Below, piece by piece: positions 8,926-15,954 of a DNA stretch of 64,000 bases. Source of the DNA: Hymenobacter aerophilus DSM 13606 (GTDB taxonomy: Bacteria > Bacteroidota > Bacteroidia > Cytophagales > Hymenobacteraceae). The position numbers and the translations under genes were made by a program. Position 1 is the first letter of the stretch. The number at the start of each line of letters is the position of its first letter. The notes under the pieces were generated by a model. That model searched no databases, was not told the origin of the DNA, and worked only from the letters and a program-made list of their open reading frames with translations. The DNA is taken from the NCBI RefSeq assembly GCF_000382225.1, contig NZ_KB907810.1:83744-147743 (forward strand). The letters are read 5' to 3'.

Positions 8926-9792
8926 TTACAGCTTGTTTGCGCTGCCAGTCCGTGCCGGCAGCAGCGCGCCCAGCGTGGCGCCGGCCAGCAGCCCGCCCAC
9001 GTGGGCGGCGTTGTCGGTGGTGTGGGCTTCGAGGCCGCCCACGAGGCTGCTCACCATAAAATAAAGCACGAACAGGCCCACCGTGTAGCGCTGCTGGCGC
9101 GAAAAAGCCGCCGGCCGCCGCGCCAGCGTTGCCAGCAGCAGCCCGTAGAGCCCGAAAATAGCCCCTGAAGCCCCCACCGAATTCACGCCCTGGCTGTGCC
9201 ACCACAAGCTGGCCAGGCTGCCCGCCACCCCGCTCAGCAGGTACACGCCTGCCATGCGCCAACTGCCCACCAGCCGCTCGGCCAGCAGCCCCAGAAACAC
9301 GAGCGTGAGCATATTGAGCAGCAGGTGCCCGATGCCGCCGTGCAGAAACACGCTCGTCAGCAGCCGCCAGGGCTGGTCGGGCAGCGTGAGGGCCGAGTAG
9401 TTGGAGCCCCAGCGGATGAGGTCGGCGCCGGCGGGCTGCACGAGGTTGGTGCCGGCCAGCCCCAGCAGCAGATAGGCCCCCAGGTTCAGCCAGAGCAGCG
9501 CGGGCGTGGTGCGGTAGCCCGGCCGGAACCCCAAAATGCCCCGCAGCGTGGCCGCCAGCCCACCCTGTGCGGCCGGCTCGAATGCGGGCGGCAGCTGGGG
9601 CGGATCTGCAACCAAATCGGGCATGAGGCCGCGCCGCTGCAGCTCGCGGCCGGCCGCCTCGCCCACGGCCGGTGGGTAGTGGGCGGCGTGGCGGGCCAGG
9701 TACAGCAGCTCGGCCTCGGTGTAGCCAGCCAGCGGGTCGGCGGCGGGGTCGGGCGGCGGCAGGCCGGGGGTAGGGGAGGCGGAATGGGGCAT
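8926..9792 (-). CDS. Rhomboid family intramembrane serine protease
   Basis: This 288-residue membrane protein has six predicted membrane segments. Rhomboid landmarks are present: HLLLNMLTLVFLG (the His/Asn helix), GASGAIFGLYG with the nucleophile Ser, and AHVGGLLAGATLG with the catalytic His. It cleaves membrane proteins within the bilayer; the substrate is unknown. Ahead of the rhomboid core, residues about 25-60 form a soluble module (YTEAELLYLARHAAHYP, GRELQRRGLM) that resembles the N-terminus of the neighbouring membrane protein at 9909-10784. The ATG at 9792 is preferred to the GTG three codons upstream. Confidence 0.9.
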   Translation of the reverse strand: MPHSASPTPGLPPPDPAADPLAGYTEAELLYLARHAAHYPPAVGEAAGRELQRRGLMPDLVADPPQLPPAFEPAAQGGLAATLRGILGFRPGYRTTPALLWLNLGAYLLLGLAGTNLVQPAGADLIRWGSNYSALTLPDQPWRLLTSVFLHGGIGHLLLNMLTLVFLGLLAERLVGSWRMAGVYLLSGVAGSLASLWWHSQGVNSVGASGAIFGLYGLLLATLARRPAAFSRQQRYTVGLFVLYFMVSSLVGGLEAHTTDNAAHVGGLLAGATLGALLPARTGSANKL

Positions 9793-9908
9793 GAGCGGCA
9801 CGGAAGAAGCGGCGCGCCGCTAACGGGCGCAATGCCCCGGGCGGCTTCACAAACCCTGCCAGCCCCTACCGCCTGCCAGAGTTGCGGTTTTGCCCGCCGC
9901 GGCCGGCC

Positions 9909-10784
9909 TTACAGCGCGTCGAGCCGGCCGCGAATGGGCGCGGCCTTGCGATACTGGCCCAACACCTCCTGGCTGATGCTGGCCGCCTCCTGCTGGTCGC
10001 GCTTCACATCGGCATCGAGCAGAGGCATGTCGGCTTCGGCGTGGGCTTTGAGGGCGGCAAGTGAGGTGCGGCGCAGGCCCAGGCCCCGCTGCATAAGGGC
10101 CAGGCGGCCTTCCATTTCCGGCGTCAGGCTCTGGTTGTAGGCCATGGCGCCCATAAACCAGTCGATGCGCTGCTGCGCGATGGTTACCTGGCCCGGAAAA
10201 ACGTCGGTTACCGAGTCGGCCAGGGCCTGGGCCGTGAGGTGGGCGGCCGTGTTTTCGGCCAGCCAGTAGCGGCGGGCCATGCGGGCGTAGCGGCCGGCGG
10301 CGGTGGTGTCGGCGCGGTCGGCGGCGGGCAGCAGGCGGCGGGTGGTGGCTACCTGGCCGGCGGCTTCGGCCTCAAACGAAGGCAGCGGCTGGGCAACGGT
10401 GGCTTCGAGCACGATGGGCGCGGGCGCCGCGGCCACCGGCGGGGCCGGCCGGGGGCGCAGGGCCCACCAGCCCAGCGCCAGCACCACGGCCAGCATCAGC
10501 CCCCCCAGCAGCCACTTGGGTCCGTGGCCGGCGGGCGCTTCATCGTCGTATTCAGTGGGCGCCGCGGCATCATGTTCAGCAGCATCGCGTTCAATTGGCG
10601 GCACGAGGGCGGTAATTTCGGGGAACGAAGGGGGGGCGGGCACCAGTGCCCCGTGCTGCCGCAGCTCCTGCCGGGCGCGGGCCACCACGCCCGCATCGTA
10701 GAAACCGGGGTTTTCGATGAGGTACTGCAGCTCGGCGGTGGTTTTCTGCTGAAACGAATCGGGGGCGGTAGAAGGGCCGGACAT
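9909..10784 (-). CDS. Single-pass membrane protein of unknown function
   Basis: The 291-residue protein has an N-terminal module (TTAELQYLIENPGFYD, ARARQELRQHGALV) shared with the adjacent rhomboid protease, then an acidic linker. A membrane segment follows at about residues 90-108 (WLLGGLMLAVVLALGWWALRP), then a Pro/Ala linker and a long helical tail. The tail is rich in Arg, Glu and Gln (ARMARRYWLAENTAAHL, ADVKRDQQEAASISQ). No enzyme motif is visible. It is co-directional with the rhomboid gene, 116 bases upstream of it, and may be cotranscribed. I do not recognise the family. Confidence 0.7.
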   Translation of the reverse strand: MSGPSTAPDSFQQKTTAELQYLIENPGFYDAGVVARARQELRQHGALVPAPPSFPEITALVPPIERDAAEHDAAAPTEYDDEAPAGHGPKWLLGGLMLAVVLALGWWALRPRPAPPVAAAPAPIVLEATVAQPLPSFEAEAAGQVATTRRLLPAADRADTTAAGRYARMARRYWLAENTAAHLTAQALADSVTDVFPGQVTIAQQRIDWFMGAMAYNQSLTPEMEGRLALMQRGLGLRRTSLAALKAHAEADMPLLDADVKRDQQEAASISQEVLGQYRKAAPIRGRLDAL

Positions 10785-10962
10785 ACAGGATAGCGGGGCT
10801 GGAAATGGCCGTCAAGTTGAGAAAAAGCCCGGATTTTTCAAGCGGCCGCCGCCAACGCCGCCGCCGCAGGGCCCGTATAGCCTTCAGGCGCCAGCTGGTT
10901 GGCCGGGTCCCGGTCGGTTGTTGGCGCGCTTATTCTCATTCCCTCATTTTATCCTGTATCCA

Positions 10963-11373
10963 ATGGCAACCGACCAGAACAATTCCAACGAAGACCTCCA
11001 AAACGAGCACAACCGCACCCAGCAGCAGGTGGCCAACACCGGCAACAACGCCCCGCGCCCCGAAAACGTGGGCGGCACCAGCGTGCAGCAGCAGGGCGGC
11101 AAGTCGCTTACTTCCTCGCCCGACTCGGAAGGCACCCACGGCGGCAACCGCGGCGGCAGCCACGATGGCGGCGCCCAAAGCGCCCAGGGCAGCAGCAACC
11201 GCGGCGGCCAGCCCGGCACCGACCAGAAAAACGACGGCGGCGGCTCGGACAACGAAAACGCCGACCAGACCAAAAACACCACCGCCTACAACGCCGAGTA
11301 CTCCAACGCCCGCTCGGCCCCCAGCTCGGCCAACGACGGCGGCAAAATGGGCGACGCCGACAACCCGGCCTAA
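10963..11373 (+). CDS. Gly/Asn/Gln-rich disordered protein
   Basis: This protein of 136 residues is almost entirely hydrophilic (Gly, Asn, Gln, Ser, Asp), with no hydrophobic core, signal peptide or membrane segment. Examples are GNNAPRPENVGGTS, GGNRGGSHDGGAQSAQG and NDGGGSDNENADQ. The start is taken at the ATG at 10963 (MATDQNNSNED), since the longer frame begins with unrelated hydrophobic residues. Such proteins in Bacteroidota are often stress-associated, but nothing in the sequence proves that. It forms a pair with the next small gene, which has similar composition, and both end before a strong terminator. Confidence 0.65.
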   Translation: MATDQNNSNEDLQNEHNRTQQQVANTGNNAPRPENVGGTSVQQQGGKSLTSSPDSEGTHGGNRGGSHDGGAQSAQGSSNRGGQPGTDQKNDGGGSDNENADQTKNTTAYNAEYSNARSAPSSANDGGKMGDADNPA

Positions 11374-11419
11374 ACCGGGCCGGCATCACAATTCTGATAG
11401 CACTTAATTTTTCAATCTA

Positions 11420-11659
11420 ATGAAAGACTCCGCTAAGAAAGACCAGCCCGGCAACGCCGCCGATATGGTAGCGGACGGCGCCGGCTCGGCCGCCCAGCAA
11501 ACCGATTCGCAGGCCACGGCCGATGCCAACCCCGAAGCCGCCATTCCCGAAAGCACCCAGGAAAACATGGGCGACGGCGCGGGCATCCGCGGCGGCTACG
11601 GCAACAGCGACCAAACCAACGGCCTGGAAGGCAACGCCGGAACCCCGGAGGCCAAATAG
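11420..11659 (+). CDS. Small hydrophilic disordered protein
   Basis: This 79-residue protein starts MKDSAKKDQPGNAADMV and ends GNAGTPEAK. It is rich in Ala, Gly, Asp, Asn and Gln and predicted to be disordered throughout. It lies 46 bases after the preceding gene and just ahead of a terminator, so the two are probably one transcription unit. Codon use agrees with real coding sequence. I do not recognise a family. Confidence 0.6.
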   Translation: MKDSAKKDQPGNAADMVADGAGSAAQQTDSQATADANPEAAIPESTQENMGDGAGIRGGYGNSDQTNGLEGNAGTPEAK

Positions 11660-11697
11660 CCGGCTACGCACTCCGCAAGCCAATGGCACAACAACAA

Positions 11698-11735
11698 CGA
11701 GTACCCCGGGGCCTGGCTTCGGGGTACTCGTTTTT
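11698..11735 (+). terminator. Rho-independent terminator
   Basis: An 11-bp perfect stem (CGAGTACCCCG at 11698-11708 with CGGGGTACTCG at 11720-11730) and an 11-nt loop are followed by TTTTT. It ends the two-gene disordered-protein unit and lies between convergent genes. Confidence 0.85.
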
Positions 11736-11759
11736 ATGTCTACTAAGCCCGCCGCTTTT

Positions 11760-12842
11760 TCACAGTGCCAGCCCCAGCTGCTGGCCTACCTGGTCTTCCT
11801 GGCTTTCGAGGGTGGAGAGGGTGATGCCCAGCAGCCGCACGCCCAGCGGCACGGGCAGCAGCGCCAGTAGCAGTTCGTGGGCCAGGCGCTCGGCCTGCTC
11901 GCGGTGCTGCAGGGGCGCAAACAGCGTGCGGCTGCGGGTTATCTGCTGGAAATCGGCATACTTGACTTTGAGCGTGAGCGTGCGGCCGCGCACGCCCAGC
12001 CGCTCGGCGTGGCCCCAGGTGGTGGCCAGGCAGGGCACGAGGCGGGCCCACAGGTCGTCGTAGCTGGTCAGGTCGTGCTCGAAGGTGGTTTCGTTGCCGA
12101 TGGATTTGCGCACCCGGTCGGGCCGCACGGGTCGCGGGTCCTGGGCCCGGGCAATGAGGTAGTAGTGCCCGCCGGCCTTGCCGAAATGCTGGCGCAGAAA
12201 GGCCTCCGACTGCTGCCGCAAATCGAGGCCCGAGAAGATGCCGAGCTGGTTGAGCCGCGCCGCTGTGGCCGGCCCGATGCCGTGAAACTCGCCCACCCGC
12301 AGCTGTTCCACAAACGCCAGCCCCTGCTCGGGCCGGATGACAAACTGGCCGTTGGGCTTGCGGTAATCGGAGGCCAGCTTGGCCAGAAACTTATTGTAGC
12401 TGATGCCCGCCGAGGCCGTGAGGTTGGTTTTTAGCAGGATTTCGGCCCGGATTTCGCGCGCCACCTGGCTGGCCAGCGCCACGCCCTTCAGGTTCTCGGT
12501 CACATCGAGGTAGGCCTCATCCAGCGAAAGCGGCTCAATCAGCGGCGTGTACTCGGCGAAAATGGCCCGAATCTGCCGCGACACTTCCTTGTACACCTCG
12601 AAGCGCGGCTTCACGAACACCAGCTCGGGGCAGCGCCGCCGCGCCAGCGCCGACGACATGGCCGAGCGCACCCCAAACTGCCGGGCCTCGTAGGAGGCCG
12701 CCGCCACCACGCCCCGCTCGCGCGAGCCGCCCACCGCCACCGGCCGCCCCCGCAGCTCGGGCTGGTCGCGCTGCTCCACGGAGGCGTAAAACGCATCCAT
12801 GTCGAGGTGAATAATCTTGCGGTTTTCGGCGGCGGGCTCCAC
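11760..12842 (-). CDS. dinB: DNA polymerase IV (Y-family translesion polymerase)
   Basis: This 360-residue error-prone polymerase copies damaged DNA. The motifs are complete: IIHLDMDAFYASVEQRD with the first metal-binding Asp, RPVAVGGSRERGVVAAASYEAR, PLSLDEAYLDVTENL with the second acidic pair, and the helix-hairpin-helix FHGIGPATAARLNQLGI. The C-terminal little-finger domain follows, but the end (LGLAL) does not show a clear beta-clamp motif. The frame opens with GTG at 12842; the first ATG lies inside the catalytic motif, so GTG is the likely start. A TATCTTTG box ends only five bases upstream, pointing to a leaderless or nearly leaderless mRNA. Confidence 0.93.
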   Translation of the reverse strand: MEPAAENRKIIHLDMDAFYASVEQRDQPELRGRPVAVGGSRERGVVAAASYEARQFGVRSAMSSALARRRCPELVFVKPRFEVYKEVSRQIRAIFAEYTPLIEPLSLDEAYLDVTENLKGVALASQVAREIRAEILLKTNLTASAGISYNKFLAKLASDYRKPNGQFVIRPEQGLAFVEQLRVGEFHGIGPATAARLNQLGIFSGLDLRQQSEAFLRQHFGKAGGHYYLIARAQDPRPVRPDRVRKSIGNETTFEHDLTSYDDLWARLVPCLATTWGHAERLGVRGRTLTLKVKYADFQQITRSRTLFAPLQHREQAERLAHELLLALLPVPLGVRLLGITLSTLESQEDQVGQQLGLAL

Positions 12843-12847
12843 TGGGG

Positions 12848-12855
12848 CAAAGATA
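12848..12855 (-). promoter_or_regulatory. Candidate -7 element for dinB (TATCTTTG)
   Basis: This is an exact match to TAnnTTTG on the minus strand, ending five bases before the GTG start. With the usual spacing from a -7 box, transcription would begin at or next to the start codon. No convincing -33 motif was found. Confidence 0.45.
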
Positions 12856-12883
12856 ACCAGCCGCGCGACGCCTCCCCACTATT

Positions 12884-12976
12884 CCCAGGGCTGAAGCCCT
12901 GGGCTAGTCAGCCGTTGGAGTAACGCGCCTGACACACGCAGATATGCCCTCAATAGCCCAGGGTTTCAACCCTGGG
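12884..12976. repeat. Paired hairpins in inverted arrangement
   Basis: Two short palindromes, CCCAGGGCTGAAGCCCTGGG (12884-12903) and CCCAGGGTTTCAACCCTGGG (12957-12976), are each extended by CTA/TAG so that they are also inverted copies of one another about 50 bases apart. They fill the gap between the start of dinB and the end of the transporter gene. Confidence 0.75.
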
Positions 12977-12995
12977 ACCCGGCACGCCTACGCCC

Positions 12996-13931
12996 TCAAT
13001 CCTGCACCGGCTCCAGCGGGGGCAGGGCGGCGGCCGGGGCCGGCTTGGGCTTGCGGCTCACCAGGAAAACGCCCAGGAAAATCAGCAGGCCCTGGCCGGC
13101 GCGGTCCCAGGTGAGGTGGTCCTTGCCCAGGCTTACGGCAATAAGCACGGCCAGCGCCGGCTGCAGGTAGATGTAGGCCCCCAGCAGGGCGGGCGAGGCG
13201 TATTTGAGGGCCCAGTTGTTGAGCAGGTAGGCCATAATCGTGACGCACACCACCATGTAGGCCACGGCCAGCCAGATGCCGGGCGGAAAGCTGGCGTAAT
13301 CGGCCGTGGTGGCCTGCTGCCAGCCGGCGGGCACCGCCAGCACCGCCCCCACCAGAAAGATGCGCTTGAGCACCGTAAACGGGTGGTATTTGCGCATCAG
13401 CGGCATCACAATCACCAGGTAAATGCCAAACGAGGTGGCGTTGAGCAGGATGTAGATGTCGCCCAGCAGCTCGCTGGGGGCGCCCGCCGCCACCGGGCCG
13501 CGGCTCAGGATGATGCTGGCCGCGCCCAGGCCGGCCACGGCCACGCCCAGCACCCGGCGCAGCGTCAGCTTCTCGCTCAGCAGCCACGCCGAAGCCAGCA
13601 CCGTCACGACCGGCGCAATGGTCTGGATAAGCGAGGCGTTGATGGGCGAGGTCAGGTTGAGGCCCGAGAAGAACAGCAGCTGGTTCAGGCCGATGCCCAT
13701 TATGCCACTCAGCACCGATCGCAGGTTGTCGGCGCGGCCCGTTATGCGGTCGTGGGGGGCGGCCAGGCGGTGGGCCACCGCGAAGAACAGCGTGGCGCCC
13801 ACAATCCGCATCAGCACCAGCCCGAACGGGCCCATGTAGCGCGGCATCACGTCTTTAGAGATACTGTAGTTGGCCGCGTAAATCAGGGCCACCACAAACA
13901 GGGCCGCGTGGACCTTAACGGAAGTTTTCAT
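12996..13931 (-). CDS. EamA/DMT-family transporter
   Basis: The protein has 311 residues with ten predicted membrane helices in two EamA repeats. The first repeat runs from VHAALFVVALIYAANYSISKD to the motif PVVTVLASAWLLSEKLTLRR. The second runs from GDIYILLNATSFGIYLVIV to PALAVLIAVSLGKDHLTWDR. This is the drug/metabolite exporter superfamily in the inner membrane; the substrate cannot be deduced. The C-terminus is a short Pro-rich tail. The gene stands alone, divergent from rarA, with a large palindrome in the shared upstream region. Confidence 0.9.
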   Translation of the reverse strand: MKTSVKVHAALFVVALIYAANYSISKDVMPRYMGPFGLVLMRIVGATLFFAVAHRLAAPHDRITGRADNLRSVLSGIMGIGLNQLLFFSGLNLTSPINASLIQTIAPVVTVLASAWLLSEKLTLRRVLGVAVAGLGAASIILSRGPVAAGAPSELLGDIYILLNATSFGIYLVIVMPLMRKYHPFTVLKRIFLVGAVLAVPAGWQQATTADYASFPPGIWLAVAYMVVCVTIMAYLLNNWALKYASPALLGAYIYLQPALAVLIAVSLGKDHLTWDRAGQGLLIFLGVFLVSRKPKPAPAAALPPLEPVQD

Positions 13932-13940
13932 TTCTTTTTA

Positions 13941-14165
13941 GCTTCAAGCCGCAAGCTACAAGCTGCAAGCCCGGCAAACGGTTGCGTCGAGGACGCCAGC
14001 CGGATGTAGAGACGCAACCCATTGCGTCTCGGCGTTGCTGACGTTGTTATTCGTGGCTATTCGGGCGCCGGCCGTTCAACGCCGAGACGCAATGGGTTGC
14101 GTCTCTACACCCGGGCATCCTCCCGCCCAAAGCTTGTAGCTTGCAGCCTGAAGCTTGTAGCTTAA
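13941..14165. repeat. Nested inverted repeat between the divergent transporter and rarA genes
   Basis: The inner arms are a perfect 31-bp inverted repeat (14006-14036 and 14078-14108, core GACGCAACCCATTGCGTCTC). The outer arms are made of short AAGCTACAAGC-like units (13941-13970) matched by their reverse complements (14131-14165). A shortened relative of the inner arm (GTAGAGACGC...GCGTCTC) occurs at 15501-15522. The element fills nearly the whole divergent upstream region. Confidence 0.8.
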
Positions 14166-14169
14166 AGAA

Positions 14170-15504
14170 ATGACTGGTTCCCTGTTCGATTCCGACCCCT
14201 CCCCAAAGGCCCGCCAACCCGCCCCGCCACCCGCCAATGCCCCGCTGGCCGAGCGGATGCGGCCCCGCACGCTCGAAGACTACGCGGGCCAGCAGCACCT
14301 TATCGGGCCCGAGGGCGTGTTGCGGCGCTATTTGAGCGCCGGGCGGCTGCCCTCGCTGATTTTATGGGGGCCGCCGGGCGTGGGCAAAACCACGCTGGCC
14401 AACCTGCTGGCCGCCGAGTTGGGCAAGCCCTTCGCGTCGCTGAGCGCCGTGAATGCCGGTGTGAAGGACGTGCGCGAGGTAATCGAGCGGGCCAAGAAGC
14501 AGCCGGGCACCATTTTGTTTATTGATGAAATCCACCGCTTCAGCAAAAGCCAGCAGGATGCGCTGCTCGGGGCCGTAGAGCAGGGCGTAGTCACGCTCAT
14601 CGGGGCCACCACCGAAAACCCGTCGTTTGAGGTGATTCCGGCCGTGCTGAGCCGCTCGCAGGTGTACGTGCTGGAGCCGCTGGGCAAGGACGTGCTCACG
14701 GGCCTCGTGGATAAAGCCCTGGCCGAAGACGAAGTGCTCCGGCAGAAAAACGTGCGCGTGCAGGACTACAACGCCCTGCTCACCATCTCGGGCGGCGACG
14801 CGCGCAAGCTGCTCAACCTGCTCGACATCGTGGTGGAAGCCACCCGGCCCGACCCCAAAACCGGCGAAATTGTGCTGACGGACGCGGGTGTGCAGCAGCT
14901 GGCCCAGCAGCACCTGGCCCGCTACGACAAGGGCGGCGAGATGCACTACGACGTCATTTCGGCCTTCATCAAGAGCATCCGCGGCTCCGACCCCAACGCC
15001 GCGCTCTACTACCTGGCCGTGATGCTCGAAGGCGGTGAGGACGTCAAGTTCATTGCCCGCCGCCTGCTCATCCTGGCCTCCGAAGACGTGGGCCTGGCCA
15101 ACCCCAACGCCCTGATACTGGCCCAGAGCTGCTTCCAGGCCGTCACGGTGATTGGGATGCCCGAGTCGGATATCATTCTGGGCCAGACGGTGGTGTACCT
15201 GGCTACTTCGCCCAAGAGCAACGCCAGCTACAAGGCCATCCGGGCGGCGCGGGCCCTCGTGCGCCAGCAGGGCGTGCAGCCCGTGCCGCTGGCCCTGCGC
15301 AACGCCCCTACCAAGCTCATGAAGGAGCTGGATTACGGTAGCCAGTACCAGTACTCGCACGATTTCCCCGGCCACTTCGCCTACCAGGAGTTCCTGCCCG
15401 ACGCCCTCAGCGGCACCACCTTCTACCAGCCCGCCGACAACCCCGCCGAAACCAAGGCCCGCGAGCGGCTACGGGCGCTGTGGGGCGAGAAGTACGGCAT
15501 GTAG
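14170..15504 (+). CDS. rarA: Replication-associated recombination protein A (AAA+ ATPase)
   Basis: This 444-residue protein belongs to the RarA/MgsA/WRNIP1 family, which acts at stalled replication forks. Walker A is GPPGVGKTT (residues 67-75), Walker B is ILFIDEIHRF (about 115-124), sensor 1 is LIGATTENPSFEV, and sensor 2 lies in GGDARKLLNLLD. The C-terminal tetramerisation part (FIKSIRGSDPNAALYYLAVM, ARRLLILASEDVGLANP) is intact. The first 25 residues are a Pro-rich lead-in that resembles the clamp- or SSB-interacting tails of the family (SLFDSDP). The stop codon TAG is the start of a repeat related to the upstream palindrome. Confidence 0.94.
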   Translation: MTGSLFDSDPSPKARQPAPPPANAPLAERMRPRTLEDYAGQQHLIGPEGVLRRYLSAGRLPSLILWGPPGVGKTTLANLLAAELGKPFASLSAVNAGVKDVREVIERAKKQPGTILFIDEIHRFSKSQQDALLGAVEQGVVTLIGATTENPSFEVIPAVLSRSQVYVLEPLGKDVLTGLVDKALAEDEVLRQKNVRVQDYNALLTISGGDARKLLNLLDIVVEATRPDPKTGEIVLTDAGVQQLAQQHLARYDKGGEMHYDVISAFIKSIRGSDPNAALYYLAVMLEGGEDVKFIARRLLILASEDVGLANPNALILAQSCFQAVTVIGMPESDIILGQTVVYLATSPKSNASYKAIRAARALVRQQGVQPVPLALRNAPTKLMKELDYGSQYQYSHDFPGHFAYQEFLPDALSGTTFYQPADNPAETKARERLRALWGEKYGM

Positions 15505-15624
15505 AGACGCCTATTTGCGTCTCATCGTTGAACGGCCGCGTTATAGCGGTTTCGCTCACCGATGAGCGGGCCGGGCACACCCGTGGCTTCCAAAGCTGCC
15601 GCGACACTGCTTTCTACAAAGCCA

Positions 15625-15834
15625 AAACACCTTCCATCACAGGCAAAACACCTTCCGATTAATCGAAAACACCCCCTGACCAACCGGAAACACCCTCCAC
15701 CAGAAGCAAAACACCTTCGGTCGGCAGGAAAACACCTCCCAACTAATCGAAAACACTTCCTCTCAGAAGCGAAACACCTTCCAACAGAAGCAAAATACCT
15801 CCTGGGTGAAGCAAAACACTCCGTGTGCAATGGA
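15625..15834. repeat. 21-bp minisatellite, ten units in exact register
   Basis: Ten consecutive 21-bp units begin AAACACC(T/C)(T/C)CC and then diverge, several ending in GAAGCA or AATCGA. Every unit boundary falls exactly 21 bases from the last (15625, 15646, 15667 and so on to 15814), although the second half of the unit is poorly conserved. Because 21 is a multiple of three, both strands stay open and read as heptads (KHLPxxx on plus, CFxxxxR on minus). Confidence 0.85.
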
Positions 15835-15915
15835 GGTGCAATGCTTACTTCTGCGCTGTTGCGGCTGCCAAACGGGCCGTTGGTTGAATAGCCGGCGGCG
15901 CGGCTGATATCCACT

Positions 15916-15923
15916 TACATTTG
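15916..15923 (+). promoter_or_regulatory. Candidate -7 element for sppA (TACATTTG)
   Basis: TACATTTG matches TAnnTTTG exactly and lies 31 bases before the sppA ATG. No clear -33 TTTG is present at normal spacing. Confidence 0.45.
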
Positions 15924-15954
15924 TTAGCAGACCTAACCTGCTTCAATTACTTTC

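Larger units (their letters stand above)
15505..15954. other. Gene-free stretch holding repeats and the sppA promoter
   Basis: These 450 bases between rarA and sppA contain a short GACGC...GCGTC palindrome remnant (15501-15522), a ten-unit 21-bp tandem array and a consensus promoter. Open frames on both strands here are products of the repeat period, not genes. Confidence 0.7.

Noticed and set aside
15522..15914. Heptad-repeat proteins on both strands across the 21-bp array
   Set aside because: The open frames follow automatically from a repeat length divisible by three; neither has a start or composition suggesting a real protein.
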